64,000 nt of DNA. It comes from Schistocerca nitens. Its lineage: Eukaryota > Arthropoda > Insecta > Orthoptera > Acrididae. Numbering within the stretch: position 1 is the first letter of the stretch; the number at the start of each line of letters is the position of its first letter. Below the pieces are notes generated by a model, which worked only from the letters and a program-made list of their open reading frames with translations, was not told the DNA's origin and searched no databases. Of the stretch, positions 1 to 11,267 are shown piece by piece. The stretch covers positions 1,189,746,759-1,189,810,758 of the forward strand of contig NC_064615.1 in NCBI RefSeq assembly GCF_023898315.1. Reading direction: 5' to 3'. Made by a program: the position numbers and the translations under genes.

Positions 1-41
1 TCAAACCAGTCTCAGGACTGAAGACGACAACAACAACAACA
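1..41 (+). mobile_element. 3' end of an RTE-type LINE
   Basis: The window opens inside the last bases of an RTE-type LINE. The coding end followed by an (ACAACA)n tail matches the 3' ends of the plus copies that finish near 15072 and 55827. The rest of this copy lies left of the window. Confidence 0.85.
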
Positions 42-239
42 GGCTCAATGAATTTCAATAAAATGATTACAGACTTATGTAAAATCATTAAGAACAAGGG
101 AAACTGATACCATGTGAAGGGGGTGAAAATTCAAAAGTGAAAACTAAAAATAAAAAAATATTTTCCAGGCAGAATTTCCAATATAAATATAAGAACTAAG
201 GACAGTAAGTTTCAGAACTCATGTTTAACTCCAAACCTG

Positions 240-735
240 ATGGTATTTCATCAAAATGAGCAATCACTATCCAACAAAGTAAACAAATTTCATATTTTGT
301 CAGAAAATGACATGAAAAATATTTCTGTATTATGTTTTACTGAACACTGGCTTGACAAAGAGAAACGTCATATCATATGCATTACAAATTTTGTATTGGG
401 TAGTTATTTTTGTCGGAAATTGTATAAACATGGTGGTAGTTGCATTTATGTTAAAAATAGCATAAATTTTAAATGTATGCCTTGTGTAGAAAAATTATCC
501 GTAGAGAAAGATATTGAGGTAAATGGAATTGAAATCACAGATGAAAAAATTGCTATAATTTGTCTACACAGGGCACCAACTGGCGATATTAACATCGTGT
601 TAAAGAACCTTGAAAATATCTTACACAAGACTACACAAAAAGCAGAAAACTAATTATATGTGGGGATCTCAACATTGACTTTGCAAGTCAGTGCAAACAA
701 AAAACTGCTTCACTGAACCTCTTAGCAACTTTCAA
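240..735 (+). pseudogene. endonuclease fragment of a CR1-like LINE
   Basis: A 137-residue open frame reads as the apurinic-like endonuclease of a CR1/Jockey-group LINE. Seen in it are a TEHWLD block, then FCRKLYKHGGSCIYVK, then a block ending near ICLHRAPTGD. After the stop, a shifted frame gives IICGDLNIDF, the conserved metal-binding GD-N segment, so a frameshift lies near 650. Homology ends abruptly near 735, where a different LINE begins. RT fragments of a similar type lie near 6936-7300 and 9691-10210, but I cannot show they come from the same insertion. Family is known from motifs only; the exact clade is uncertain. Confidence 0.7.
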
Positions 736-1284
736 CTATTGCTACTCTCCATCCTTAGGGGATGCCGATCCCTGTCCCCCAGCTGGAGACACATCACCCT
801 CATTCTGCTTTTCGTGCCAGGAAGGGATCCTCAGGACACTCTCCTCTAAGGTTTTTGCCAGTCTGTAACTGGATATCAGCCACAGGCTGAAGGAGCCACA
901 GGCTGCTGGTCCTAGGGCTTCACGATCTTCTTCAGCCCCTGACATTAATTCAGATAAGCCCTCTGACTCACCCAAACCCTAAGGAAGAAAAAGAGCAGAA
1001 GTCTTTCAAGATAAAGGAAATTCCTGTGTCCCCCATGCCACCGGCCCCACGTGTTCTGCTTCTGTGGCCACAGCAGCAATCCCAGTGGCCCGAAGCTCTG
1101 GATCGTAGCAAGCAACTCATCTAACAACCTATATGTGTCTTTATACCATACCCTCTCACCCAGTGGCTGCAAGTGACCCATGGCCTCTTCACACCCTCAC
1201 AGTATACTGATAGCACGAGCAGAACTTTAGCGATTTTTTCCATCACCTGACTGACCTATGTCATCTCTTAAGCTTCTCCCCTGC

Positions 1285-2620
1285 TTCCTGCATTGTCCTT
1301 GAAGAAACTTGGTTTCCAGCAATATGGACCTCTGCTCTTTGTAGCTACCAGGAATATTTTAATAATTGTGATGATTATGCTAGGGTGTCAAGTGGAGGGT
1401 TTATACGAGGTGTGGCTAGAAAAAAACCGGACTAGTACTGGTGAAACAATAAAAAGAATGCAATAAAGCTGAAAGTCGCATTGCCTGTCACGTGACTCTC
1501 GCTCCGCCTACTGCTCGAGTTTCATCTGCCTCCTGCACTCAGTCTGCCCGTGGCGTCTGTTTTAAGTAGTTGACGTTTTGTCTGTGCGTCGGAAAATGTT
1601 GAGAGTACAGAAATAACAGTGTGTTAACATCAAATTTTGTTTCAAACTAGGAAAATCTGCAAGTGAAACGTTTGTAATGTTACAACAAGTGTAAGGCGAT
1701 GATTGTTTATCGCGAACACAAGTGTTTGAGTGGTTTAAACGATTTAAAGATGGCCGCGAATACACCAGTGATGACACTCGCACTGGCAGACCATTGTCAG
1801 CAAAAACTGATGCAAACATTGAAAAAATCGGTAAACTTGTTCGACAAGATCGCCGTTTAACAATCAGAGCAGTGCGAGTGTCATCACTGGTGTCTTCGCG
1901 GCCATCTTTAAATCGTTTAAACCACTAAAACACTTGTGTTCGCGATAAACAATCATCGCCTTACACTTGTTGTAACATTACAAACGTTTCACTTGCAGAT
2001 TTTCCTAGTTTGAAACAAAATTTGATGTTAACACGCTGTCCTTTCTGTACACTCAACATTTTCTGACGCACAGACAAAACGTCAACTACTTAAAACAGAC
2101 GCCACGGGCAGACTGAGTGCAGGAGGCAGATGAAACTCGAGCAGTAGGCGGAGCGAGAGTCACGTGACAGGCCACGCGACTTTCAGCCTTATTGCATTCG
2201 TTTTATTGTTTCACCAGTACTAGTCCGGTTTTTTTCTAGCCACACCTCGTATATGTTCTTAACACTGTATGTAGTTAATTTGCATCTCTTGATACAGCTT
2301 TGAAGGCTGTGGTTGTTTGGGTAAGGCCACGTCAGGGTTTTACCATCTGTAATGTTTATCTCCCCGAGAATGGTGGAGTGCCTCAGAACAAATTGTCTTC
2401 TGCATTGGTTTTTCAGCTTCCCTCACCTTTCCTAATCTTGGGCAATTTCAGAGACCGTAACCCTTTGTGGGGTGGAACCATGATCACTGGCCATGGCAAA
2501 GACATTGAAAACTTACTGGAAGACCTTGATCTACATCTCTTGAATACTGGTGCCTCCACAAATTTCAGTGTGGCACATGGAACTTACTCAGCCACTGATC
2601 TTTCTATCTGCAGCCACTTC
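1285..2620 (+). pseudogene. LINE endonuclease domain, split by mariner
   Basis: The left half reads VLEETWFPAIW and continues to about 1400. The right half resumes after the mariner and reaches VVVWVRPRQGFTICNVYLP, then ILGNFRDRNPLWGG, then ATDLSICS. In active endonucleases the penultimate block is usually a GDFN-type motif; here the Asp and Asn positions read N and R, so the catalytic site is lost. The reading frame is broken by the mariner and by at least one stop just right of it. The domain belongs to the surrounding I/Jockey-type LINE. Confidence 0.75.
1404..2251. mobile_element. palindromic mariner (foldback)
   Basis: An 848-bp element with outer TACGAGGTGTGGCTAG ends flanked by TA dinucleotides, inserted in a LINE endonuclease. 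The left arm (1404-1783) and right arm (1872-2251) are near-perfect reverse complements of about 380 bp. They surround an 88-bp single-copy centre. The left arm plus centre encode the start of a mariner transposase: VFEWFKRFKDGREYTSDD, then GRPLSAKTDANIEKIGKLV, i.e. the N-terminal helix-turn-helix. The frame then runs into the inverted arm and ends. No catalytic domain is present, so it could move only with help from another mariner. Confidence 0.9.
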
Positions 2621-3379
2621 CCTATCTTACTGTCCCTCTCTCAGCATCACTCTCCTGTGCTCTCACCTAGATGGGGTAATCCACAATGCCAACTCGGATG
2701 CTTTCACCTCCACTGTCATTCTTAGCTCCCCGCTAAATGAAAGTATTGGCGAGGCTGTCCAGAATGCGACAGCAGTCACCCTGTTGGCAGCCAACTTAGT
2801 GATCCCCACAGAAGGTAGTACATTTGTGCACCTCGGAAATTGCCGAGGCCACTAGAAGTTGTAGATGGGCTCTCCGACGTTACAAGTGGCTTCCGTCAAT
2901 TGAGCATCTCATTGCCTTTCAACAGCTTCACGGTGCCTGTGTCAGCCACACGATAAAATGACAGAAGCAAGAATCCTGGAAACGGTACATTTCAACCAAT
3001 TGACCACATACGTCTGCATCACGTGTTTGGGCGAAGATCATACACCTTTACAGATAACGGTCCTTTGCAGGTGTTCTCAATATTTCCATGAAAGGTGCTG
3101 TTTTCACTGACCCAGATGTGATGGCTGAACATTTTACTCTTCATTATGCTTGAGCCTCTGTGTCTGAGAAATGTCCACCTGCCTTTCATGTCCTTAAATA
3201 GCAGATTGAGTGATTGAACTTATTTTTCACTACACGCCACCTGGAGCCCTATTGTGCTTCACTCAGTGAGTGAGGATTCTTCAATGCCCAAACCCTTTGT
3301 CCCGGTACTGCCCTAGCGCTGAACAGCGTCTGCAGCCAAATGCTCAGACATCTATCAGTGGGTTGTCAGCATCTTCTTA

Positions 3380-4000
3380 CCATCTTCAACTGTATCTGAA
3401 GTGAAGGTGAGTTCCCATCTCAGTGGCGGGAAAGAATCATTGTCCTGGTGCTGAAGCTAGGTAAGTGTCCCCAGTAGATGGAAAGCTATCACACAATTAG
3501 TGTCACCAATGTCCTCTGAAAGTTGCCCGAATGCAAGGTGGGAGAGCATCTCCTCGAGTCTCGGAGCCATCTGGCCCTGTCCTAGGGTGGTTTTCGCTGA
3601 GGCTGTTGCACAGCTGATAATTTGGTTTGCCTGGAGTCTTCCATCCAGACAGCAAAACTGTTGTCAATACCTTATTGCAGTCTTCTTCAGCCCACAAAAG
3701 GCTTATGACATCACAAAGCGACACCACATCATCACTACCTCACACAAGTGGTGCTCCAGGGCCAATGTCCAATTTTTGTCCAGAAATTCTTGTCGCACCC
3801 TACTTTCAAGACCATCAACAGTCTACCGGCACCTGTGGGGTCTTCAGTGTCGCCCTCCTCATGAGCCGACAATTTTTTCGTTTGCTACTGCTACTCCAGT
3901 GTGCGTGTTGCTGAACACCCACTACAGACTGATAGTTGAAAGGTGCAGTTGTGGGCACTCACCCGTGGCTTTCAGTTTTCTGCTGCCAAGAATTCTGTAG
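3380..4000 (+). pseudogene. reverse transcriptase fragments of the I/Jockey-type LINE
   Basis: The fingers region is recognisable as FPSQWRERIIVLVLK followed by a TISVTNV-like segment. After a poorly preserved stretch, a 166-codon open frame contains AVFFSPQKAYDIT, the motif A region, in which the usual catalytic Asp before L-KAYD reads Ser. Farther on, a shifted frame gives WALTRGFQFSAAKNS, typical of the region after the FADD motif; the FADD motif itself cannot be read. Multiple frames are needed, so this is a dead RT. Confidence 0.7.
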
Positions 4001-4689
4001 CTGCTGTACTGTTCATCCATGACCATAACTTTACCTCAACAGCCAATTACTCAGTGTGTTGGAGACTTATTTCTTTTTGAGACTAGTCTTCAATGCCTGG
4101 CTAATGTGGCTTCCCCATCTTCACCAACTCGAGTGAAGATGGTGACTAAAACTTAATACACTTCGCTGCCTCAGTAACACCAGTTGGGGTGCAGATCGCA
4201 CTACTCTTCTGCAACATTGAAAAGCCCTTATCCTGTCCCATCTTGATTATGAGAATCTGGCTTCACTTTCAGCATTGCAACCACTGGACCCAATACACAA
4301 CAGTGGGGTCCAAATTACAACAGCAGCCTTTCAAACTTTGCCTGCGAACGGCCTCCTCGTGGAGGCTGGTGTTCCTCCAGTGTGGATCACACACACCAAC
4401 AACAGGTACTCAATTACGCTATACATGTTTGCAGCTCCCCCGAGCATCCAAACTACTAAATCCTTTTTTCTAGAAGGGAGATCCACCTCCCACAACAGAG
4501 ACAAAGAACTGGCATCACAACTGCAGTTTGACTCTGCTCTGAACTCCAACAACCCCCCAAAGCCTCTTGTCAGGGAGCAATCGCAAATGCCCCTGTGGCA
4601 TGTACCCTGACCACAAATCTCTCTTGATTTATCCTTTGGACTGAAAGATTCAGCTGACCCCATGGTCTTTCATCACCTGTACTCGATGC

Positions 4690-5240
4690 ATTTCTGAGTT
4701 TGGAAGTGGTATACACTATTGGCTCAACAGTTGATGGATGAGCCAGATTTGCTTACACACACACGAGGTGCAGTTAACTATGCTCCCTGCCAAATGGGTT
4801 CAATGTATTCACTGCTGAATTGGTGGCAATCACACAAGCCCTTAGCCATGCTCATTCATGCACCAGCAGGATGCTCCTAATCTGCAACAACTTCCTATAG
4901 ACCAGTGCCACCCTCATATCCGATTAGACACAACTATCCAGGATCTTCTTTCTGACCTCCATCAAGCTGGAAAGCCGTTTGTCTTGTGTGGACCCCTGTA
5001 CATAATGGGATCTCAGGGAATGAACATGCCAATTGGTTGGCAAAGTTGGCTACCAGGACGCTCATTTTGGAAATGGTGGTCCTAGAACTGGACCTTCAGT
5101 CAACTTTATGCCAACTCTGGAACTACCCTGGACTCCCCAAACAAACAACAGGTAATAAAGGAAACCACAACCAAACAACCATCTTCCCTTTGTGCTTCTC
5201 ACAGGGAATCCATTGTCCTTCGTCAGCAACACATTGACCA
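4690..5240 (+). pseudogene. RNase H domain and C-terminus of the I/Jockey-type LINE
   Basis: A YTDASK-GSG block opens the RNase H domain. A segment follows matching the loop before the last catalytic helix, DLLSDLHQAGKPFV. Then, in another frame, comes GISGNEHANWLAKLA, corresponding to the G-NE-AD-LAK signature with Asp replaced by Asn. Downstream a HTWLTRGH-like segment resembles the C-terminal tail of these proteins. At least two frame changes are needed. The domain argues for an I-group element. Confidence 0.7.
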
Positions 5241-5925
5241 CACTTGGCTGACCCGTGGCCACATTACTGCTGATGTGGTGCCTGCCTGATGGTTGTCCAT
5301 ATCCTATCCCAAATTTTGCTGCTTTGCTGCAGTCTCAGAGCCTTCCTGATACCTTACCTCCGGTGCTAGTGGACATAGCCAAAGTGGCTGACCTGGTTTT
5401 ATGGTTCACCCATGTAGGGCCCATTTCTACATGTCTCTGTCAGGCAGGGTACTTTGGCCTCATTGACTGCCTGAGGGGTTGGAGGGACACCTCTTTCTGC
5501 TGTGGCCCAGGGATCCTGCGGCGGCCCTTGCTCGAGTCTGGCCTGGCCCCTACCCATCAAAGCACCATTTAATTCTCCTTGTTATTTTGTTTGCCGTTTT
5601 TAATGTTTATCTTTCTTAAAATTTTATCATATCATCTTGTCTATGCTGCTCGTTTTCTTGTGGTAACGGATGGTGAGATGATGCTGGTGGGATGCTCCGG
5701 GGACTTCCAACGGCATTCTGGCAGAACAGCTCACCCACCTTACCCCGTCACTCCCCTCCTACTTCTCCTTGATTTTAGCTGTCTTACTGTATCTTTCTTA
5801 CAATCAGGCTTCCTACCATCTGCCTTTCTTATCCTTCTTCTGAGTATTATTCCTGGCTCGATACATATACAGTAAAGGGACTGATGACCTCACAGTTTTA
5901 TTCTTGTAAGTCCAGCCAGTCAACC

Positions 5926-6935
5926 AATCCTGATGTGACCAGGCTAATTGTTAAAGTCATACGTGTGGTAACCAAAACATTAACATGGACTGAGAGCTTA
6001 ATTGTTGATGACAATTGGCTCTGTGGTAGTAATTGAAGTAGGCATACTACATCTGTTCACAAGGCAATGGATCTGACAACTCATTAAGGGTAGTTTTTTG
6101 ATGAGTGCAGAAGATAAGAGATGGCGGAAATGTCACAAAGAGTAACCACTGTGAGGACTAGTGAATAACATTTCTACCATCCTGAGCCATGAACCATGGA
6201 TCTTTGGAGGAAACTGACTAATTTTTAAGAAAATTTTCTACTGTGTTCTTTACTGAAGCTTGTCTCAAGGCCCTTTATAAGTGATGGTTGTGCTGTTGTA
6301 GGACTGGGGTGAACAATTGTTTGTATTTCCTTGAATTTAATTTAGTTTTTGGACAGGATACATCTATTTTTTAAATTATGGTAATAAACAAATTTTTGAC
6401 AACTGAGGCCCATGAAGGAACTAAGATGATATGGAAGGTAAAAGACACTGCAGAGAATATCATGGTAGAACAGACTTAATGATGTTAAGGGCTGGTATGT
6501 GGAGGGATCAGCAGGACAGGAATGATGGAATAAAAATACAGAGGGAAGGAACTTAACTGATAAAACTAACAGGGAATTAGAGTGCATCAAGTATTTAAGG
6601 AAACATTTAAAAATTTGAGGGAAAGAAGAAAGTAAATTAAAGTACTTGAGAAAGGAATTTACTAGGGACTAGGCTACAAGGGTAAATAACTTGAATATTG
6701 AAGTCAAAAAGAATGTTAGACTTCTGGAAAAATAAATGGTAAGAAGAAATAGTGAATCAGAGGACAGGGTTGGGGAAGCGTGGCTGATGGATCGGAGGCT
6801 GGATTCCATCATACCCTGGTGATCATCAAGAGATTACACAAATAAAATACAAAGGTAATGAAATACACAGAACTAATAGACTTTCAGGCAATGAGAAACA
6901 GATCAAGTAAGGAGACGACCTTGATGGGATCTATC
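5926..6935. other. unassigned intronic sequence
   Basis: AT-rich sequence with no convincing coding frame. It contains one copy of a 128-bp block found almost identically at 25309-25436. Beyond that I see nothing I can name. Confidence 0.5.
6237..6364 (+). repeat. 128-bp dispersed repeat, copy 1
   Basis: This block is identical to 25309-25436 in the same orientation except for one base (GGCCC against GGCCG). The similarity starts and stops sharply at both edges. It has no obvious terminal inverted repeat or coding content. Confidence 0.9.
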
Positions 6936-7300
6936 CTATTTCACTTGGCCAAAACGATGACTGACAGAACAACAATACTGTTGCAGATGGTTCAGAACCA
7001 ATAGGCTCATCATAAATTCTGAAAAAACTGTACCAATTACCTCTACACCACACAAAACCTGCGTCTTGCAAACCCCATTTTGTTCATTGAGGGAAAAAAG
7101 TCTCCAATATGAATGGTCGAAAATTTTCACGCATACACATTGGGAGGGATTTGGAGTGGGAGATGCATTTTAACAATCTAAATAAAAAGTTGAATAAACT
7201 TATATATGCCATTAGAAATCTCACTCAAAATACAATCCAGTCAACAATGGTGACAATGTATGACCGTAGTAAACATTTTCTGCTGATGAACAATCATTTT
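6936..7300 (+). pseudogene. RT C-terminal fragment of a CR1-like LINE
   Basis: One frame gives WFRTNRLIINSEKTV, the segment just after the RT catalytic centre. A shifted frame gives HIGRDLEWEMHFNNLNKKLNKLIYAIRNL split over the next 100 bases, matching the LGI-ID--L-W--HI thumb region of CR1/Jockey-group RTs. It is flanked by non-coding sequence and is a remnant only. It may be the distal part of the LINE whose endonuclease lies at 240-735, with the intervening RT missing. Confidence 0.65.
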
Positions 7301-7609
7301 TTGAGGTAATTTCACTGTTTTTTAAAAGAAAAAAATTAAAATGCTGAAAAAAATTGTCAGAGTGACAAAGCAAGTTAAATTCAGGGATTCTCATAGACCG
7401 CTTTTCTAAAGTCTGCAAACACTGCCTATGCCTTGTTTCTACATATATGTTATCTTGACAAAAGAGAGCATCTTAAAAGGAGAAAACATCTTCTAAAACA
7501 ACTATGATTTCAACTAATATGAAACTAAGCAGAAGTTTAATCTGCATGTAAATACAGAAAGTATAAATGTAAAAATAGGTATGTATCATATTGGTGTTAT
7601 ATTACGCAA

Positions 7610-7845
7610 CAATATGAAAAATTTTGGATGGAATGTGACAATATTATGAACTCATCAGCCAGAAACCATAGTCACGTGCTTGTGATCTGTGTTTGCGTGA
7701 GTGTGTGTATGTATGTGTATGTCGCCTATTTCTGATGACGGCCTTGTTGGCTAAAAGCTTACTTTCTGACACTTTTTGTTGTGCCTATCTGCAGATCAGT
7801 ATCTCTGCCATATGGTGAGTAGCAGCTATATAACCAAATGGATTG
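7610..7845. mobile_element. palindromic MITE, copy 1
   Basis: The left end carries GGATGGAATGTGACAATATTATG. The right end carries a GTTGTGCCTATCTGCAG block and ends CATATGGTGAGTAGCAGCT. A TG-rich centre lies between. The same ends recur at 20095-20425, where the inverted symmetry is clearer. No coding capacity; probably mobilised in trans. Confidence 0.65.
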
Positions 7846-7862
7846 ACATTAAGATTTTTTGA

Positions 7863-7987
7863 GTATCATATCATGTCATAATGTAAAAAGCTATACTGGA
7901 GAAGCCAGCATTTCGGCCACAGTTACAGTAGCCAAAATGTTGGTTCCTCCAGTATAGCTTTTTTTACATAATGACATGATACGATAC
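7863..7987. repeat. short inverted repeat (hairpin)
   Basis: The arms 7863-7917 and 7931-7987 are about 55 bp each and complementary apart from a few mismatches. A 13-bp loop separates them. The core shared sequence contains CTCCAGTATAGCTTTTT and its complement. It could be a small foldback element or a terminal hairpin left from a larger transposon. Confidence 0.8.
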
Positions 7988-8657
7988 CCAGAAGACATTA
8001 ATGTCTTCTGCCAACTGCTTCTGGCTGCAGAAGCCTATGAAATTAAACTGTATGGCTTCTTATTTAAGATTAAAACTGAAATTAGATACATTTAAAGTAA
8101 AGCTGAAACAGTTCTTGCTTAACCACTATTCTGCCTCTGAATTTCTGCAGAATTATTATAAGTCTTACAAAATATTATTAGTTAAATCATAATGTATTAT
8201 GGTGCTTTTTATTAATATTTAGTTTGCTTGTGATGAACACATAGTCTCACTTATTAACTACTCTAATTATGAATCAATAGCATTATCCCCCACTTGCCCT
8301 AAATCATATGTACAAACAACATATTAAAAATGATTTACCACACCAAACAAATAAATAAAAGCAATTATACAAATGTGGGAAAAGTTTATGCGTACCAGGT
8401 GGCAGCTTAGATTTTCACTAGTTTTTATATCTTGTAGCAGGACAAGTAAAACTAATTACAAAATTCTAAAAACTTTAAATAGGTGACCTTTGGATGTGCA
8501 GTTAGCCAGAATTACAAGGGCCAGTGCTACAAATCCATATTCAAAGAAGTTACTTCATCCTGAATCACGTGTACTACTTAAAGGAAACAGCAGTCCAGCA
8601 GAATTAACTCTTAAGCCATGCTATAAACCTGAAATATTTTTGTATGAAAAGGATAGA
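7988..8657. other. unassigned AT-rich sequence
   Basis: No recognisable domain. The short open frames here have no motif and low complexity. I see no repeat ends. Confidence 0.5.
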
Positions 8658-9272
8658 TTGCTGTTCACCATAAAGATGAAATGCTGAGTTCCAGACAGGC
8701 GTAACGAAGAGACTATTACACACTAAGCTTTTGACCAAAACCTTCTTCAAAAAAGAAAGGACAACACAGCACATTCACACAAGAGGCACGTCTCACACAC
8801 ACATGATCACTATCTCCAGCTGCTTTAGCCAGAATGTTGTGTTGCTCAAAAGCAGCAATTTAGAGTGGGGTAGAGAAAAGTGATGGACAGCAGAGCACAG
8901 GGGGGTGGGAGGGGGGAGGGAGAGAAGGGCCGAACATAATATGCTCAATTTGAATGGCTGCTTCATAACCCAGGCTATCTGAAACCACCCCTGCACCACC
9001 GGATTTTCTGAACTGCTTGATGGAAATTATCCTTGCAACACATTCTCCACTTCCGAAATTATCCCAGCCTTAACCTATGATAACTTACCGTCCCCAAACC
9101 CCCCACCCAACTGTGTGTGTGTGGTGTGTGTGTGAGGTGTGCCTGCTTGACTGAATGTGAATGTGAAGTCCTTTCTTTTCAGAAGGAGGCTTTGGCCAAA
9201 AGCTTGGCGTGCAACAGTCTTTTTATTGTGCCTGTCTGCAACTTGATATGTCATCTTAATTGTTGACTTTCC
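8658..9272. mobile_element. palindromic MITE, copy 2
   Basis: Left end (about 8658-8745) and right end (about 9190-9272) are inverted copies. Both include a CAGACAGGC block and an AAGCTTTTGACC/GGCCAAAAGCTT block. The centre is purine-rich and TG-rich, including GGGGGGTGGGAGGGGGGAGGG. Longer than the other copies of this family. Non-coding. Confidence 0.7.
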
Positions 9273-9690
9273 ATTGTTTGATTTTTTTATATGGTGGAGT
9301 CATAATTTTTGTAGAATCACAAGTACTTCATTCCACTGAAGTAGATGCTCATTATCATGCCAATAAGTGAGGATAGCAACACAATGGTATGTGTTCTATG
9401 TGAATATGTGAAGTAGGGCCTACACTACTTTCTGTTAAGTCCACTTAAAGCATCAGCCACTATGACTCTTCATCTTTGATTCAAATGGATTTGTGAAGAT
9501 TATGGTAATTTTAGTTTCCTTCAAACATCATGAAAGTGAACTCACAGTGCAAGACCATACTTTTAAATTTTTTCTCCGCTGTCATTAGTACCCTAATATT
9601 GTTAACATGAAAGCCCCCATTGAACATAACTATAGATCGACAACTACAGCAATGGCTGGTATATATGTTTGAGATGATGAAGACTTCCTT
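9273..9690. other. unassigned sequence
   Basis: AT-rich, no motif-bearing frame and no repeat ends recognised before the RT fragment that follows. Confidence 0.5.
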
Positions 9691-10210
9691 GACCACCTGA
9701 AACCTCTACTTGTCCACTTCGCAAATTACCATGAGGAGTACCACAAGGCAGTGCTGGAAGTCCAATTTTATTTTTTATTTAGATAAATGATATATACACC
9801 TCATATGGTGCAGCCAATGTCACACTATTCTTAGATTATACTAGAGTGAGTTACCAAAACATATGTTGCACACAACCATGGATTAAGTCCTTAAGTATGC
9901 CCACGTTTGATTCAACACAAAAAGGGTAACATTAAATGTTAATAAAATAAACTTCAGGCAATTTGCTAAAATCAGTCAAAATGTAAATGTTAATTTGGTA
10001 CTACGTGACAAAGTGTTACATAGAGTAACATCTACAAAATTATTAGAGATTAATTTGATGGAAATTTAAATTTTGATGATCACATAAACTCCATTCAGTC
10101 TGTTTCCCTTTAAGAATTACCTCAACCTCAGAAGATGCTAGATTGGCATACTTCAGCTATTTTGAATATTTTGCAAAATATGTAATAGTGTTTTGGTATA
10201 CAACCATTTG
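9691..10210 (+). pseudogene. RT palm fragment of a CR1/Jockey-group LINE
   Basis: Translation gives CGVPQGSAGSP, then a FFI-INDIY block, then VTLFLDYT, corresponding to the VPQGS motif B and the FADD motif C. The catalytic pair reads LD-Y instead of ADDT, so the active centre is altered. Stops interrupt the frame and the homology fades after about 10200. Confidence 0.65.
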
Positions 10211-10439
10211 CAAAATAAAACAATTTTTGTCATAACAAAAAGAAGGCTATCTAGTAACATACGGTCCTACCCCCCACCCCCACCCCCTCTCCAAACACAC
10301 ACACATACGCAAATACTGCACTGCAAATCTCCAAAATACTAACAATGCCCCTATACGGTAGTACATAAACTCACTTGTAGTGTCTAATTGCTGAAAAGAT
10401 GATGGTAAGAAATCCCACAAAGTGCCAGTCATGTGCTGT

Positions 10440-11267
10440 GATCCATTTCCTACTCATGGAAGGAATTACACCTACTGAAATTTTTTACAAACCAAAACGG
10501 TTTACAGTGAAGATATTGTGAACAGAACAAGTGTGTTTAAGGGGTGTAGGGAGTTTAGCAGAGGCAGAACGAATGTTCATGATGAACAGAGGAGTAGAAG
10601 ACCTTCCATTTTGACTGATCAGTTGACGCTGAACTTCGAAGAAACTGTTTGTGAGTACCGCCAACTGACAGTGGATGTCGTTTCCACAACTCTCCAGAAC
10701 TCTCTTATACGAGACACTTACAAAAACGTCGGATACCAGAAACTGTACGCAAGATGGGATACTGAGAGAGTGGCACGAGAAAAGTTGTTTCAGTAGCGAC
10801 CGTGTGTCTAATTGGTAGGTGAGGATTTCTGAGGTATGTTGTGACTGGAGATGAGATGTGGGTGATTCATTACACATCTGAGAAAAACAGACAGTTGTCA
10901 CAGTGCCGTCGCACCATTTCCCCATCTGCCAAAAAATTCAAAATGATAATTTTGGGCAAAAAATTCTTAGTCTGAACGTGTTGGGACTGGAAAGGCATCA
11001 GTTTGGTCGAACTTCTGCTTCACGGAGAGACCACGAATGTGCAACAATATTTTCGGACCCTAAAAAACTCAAAAGAAGCATTAAAAACAAAAGGAGGGGA
11101 ATGCTGATGAGAAGAGTGTCTTCATCACATGACAACACCCATACACAACAGCCTCTTCCACCCAGGTGCTCACCGACTCATTCCACCATGATGTTTTGAG
11201 ACACTCGCTGTGTTCTCCTCACTCGGCACTCCCAGATTATCATATTTTCACCTCTCTGAAGGCACAT
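10440..11267 (+). mobile_element. mariner transposase remnant
   Basis: A 92-codon frame contains SRGRTNVHDEQRSRRPS and LTVDVVSTTLQ, the DNA-binding half of a mariner transposase, ending GYQKLYARW. About 60 bases on, a shifted frame gives VVTGDEMWVIHY with the first catalytic Asp. Farther on, LPDYHIFTSLKAH marks the third-Asp region. The second catalytic region is obscured by frameshifts. The sequence stops at the tail of a minus-strand RTE copy, so the C-terminus is missing. No terminal repeats could be paired. Confidence 0.8.

Larger units (their letters stand above)
736..5925 (+). mobile_element. decayed I/Jockey-type LINE with RNase H, split by a mariner
   Basis: Successive domains of one non-LTR retrotransposon can be read on the plus strand in several frames: an ORF1-like GC-rich tail (about 740-1250), endonuclease (about 1285-2620, interrupted by the palindromic mariner), reverse transcriptase (about 3390-4000) and RNase H (about 4690-5090). 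A non-coding tail follows, ending in a GGGACTGATGACCTCA-type 3' end near 5900. Most domains carry stops or frameshifts, so the copy is dead. The C-terminal RNase H favours the I group over classical Jockey. The left edge abuts the CR1-like endonuclease fragment, suggesting insertion into it. Confidence 0.75.

Noticed and set aside
1722-1928. Mariner transposase start as an intact small gene
   Set aside because: After about 50 residues the frame runs into the inverted copy of its own 5' region; no catalytic domain.
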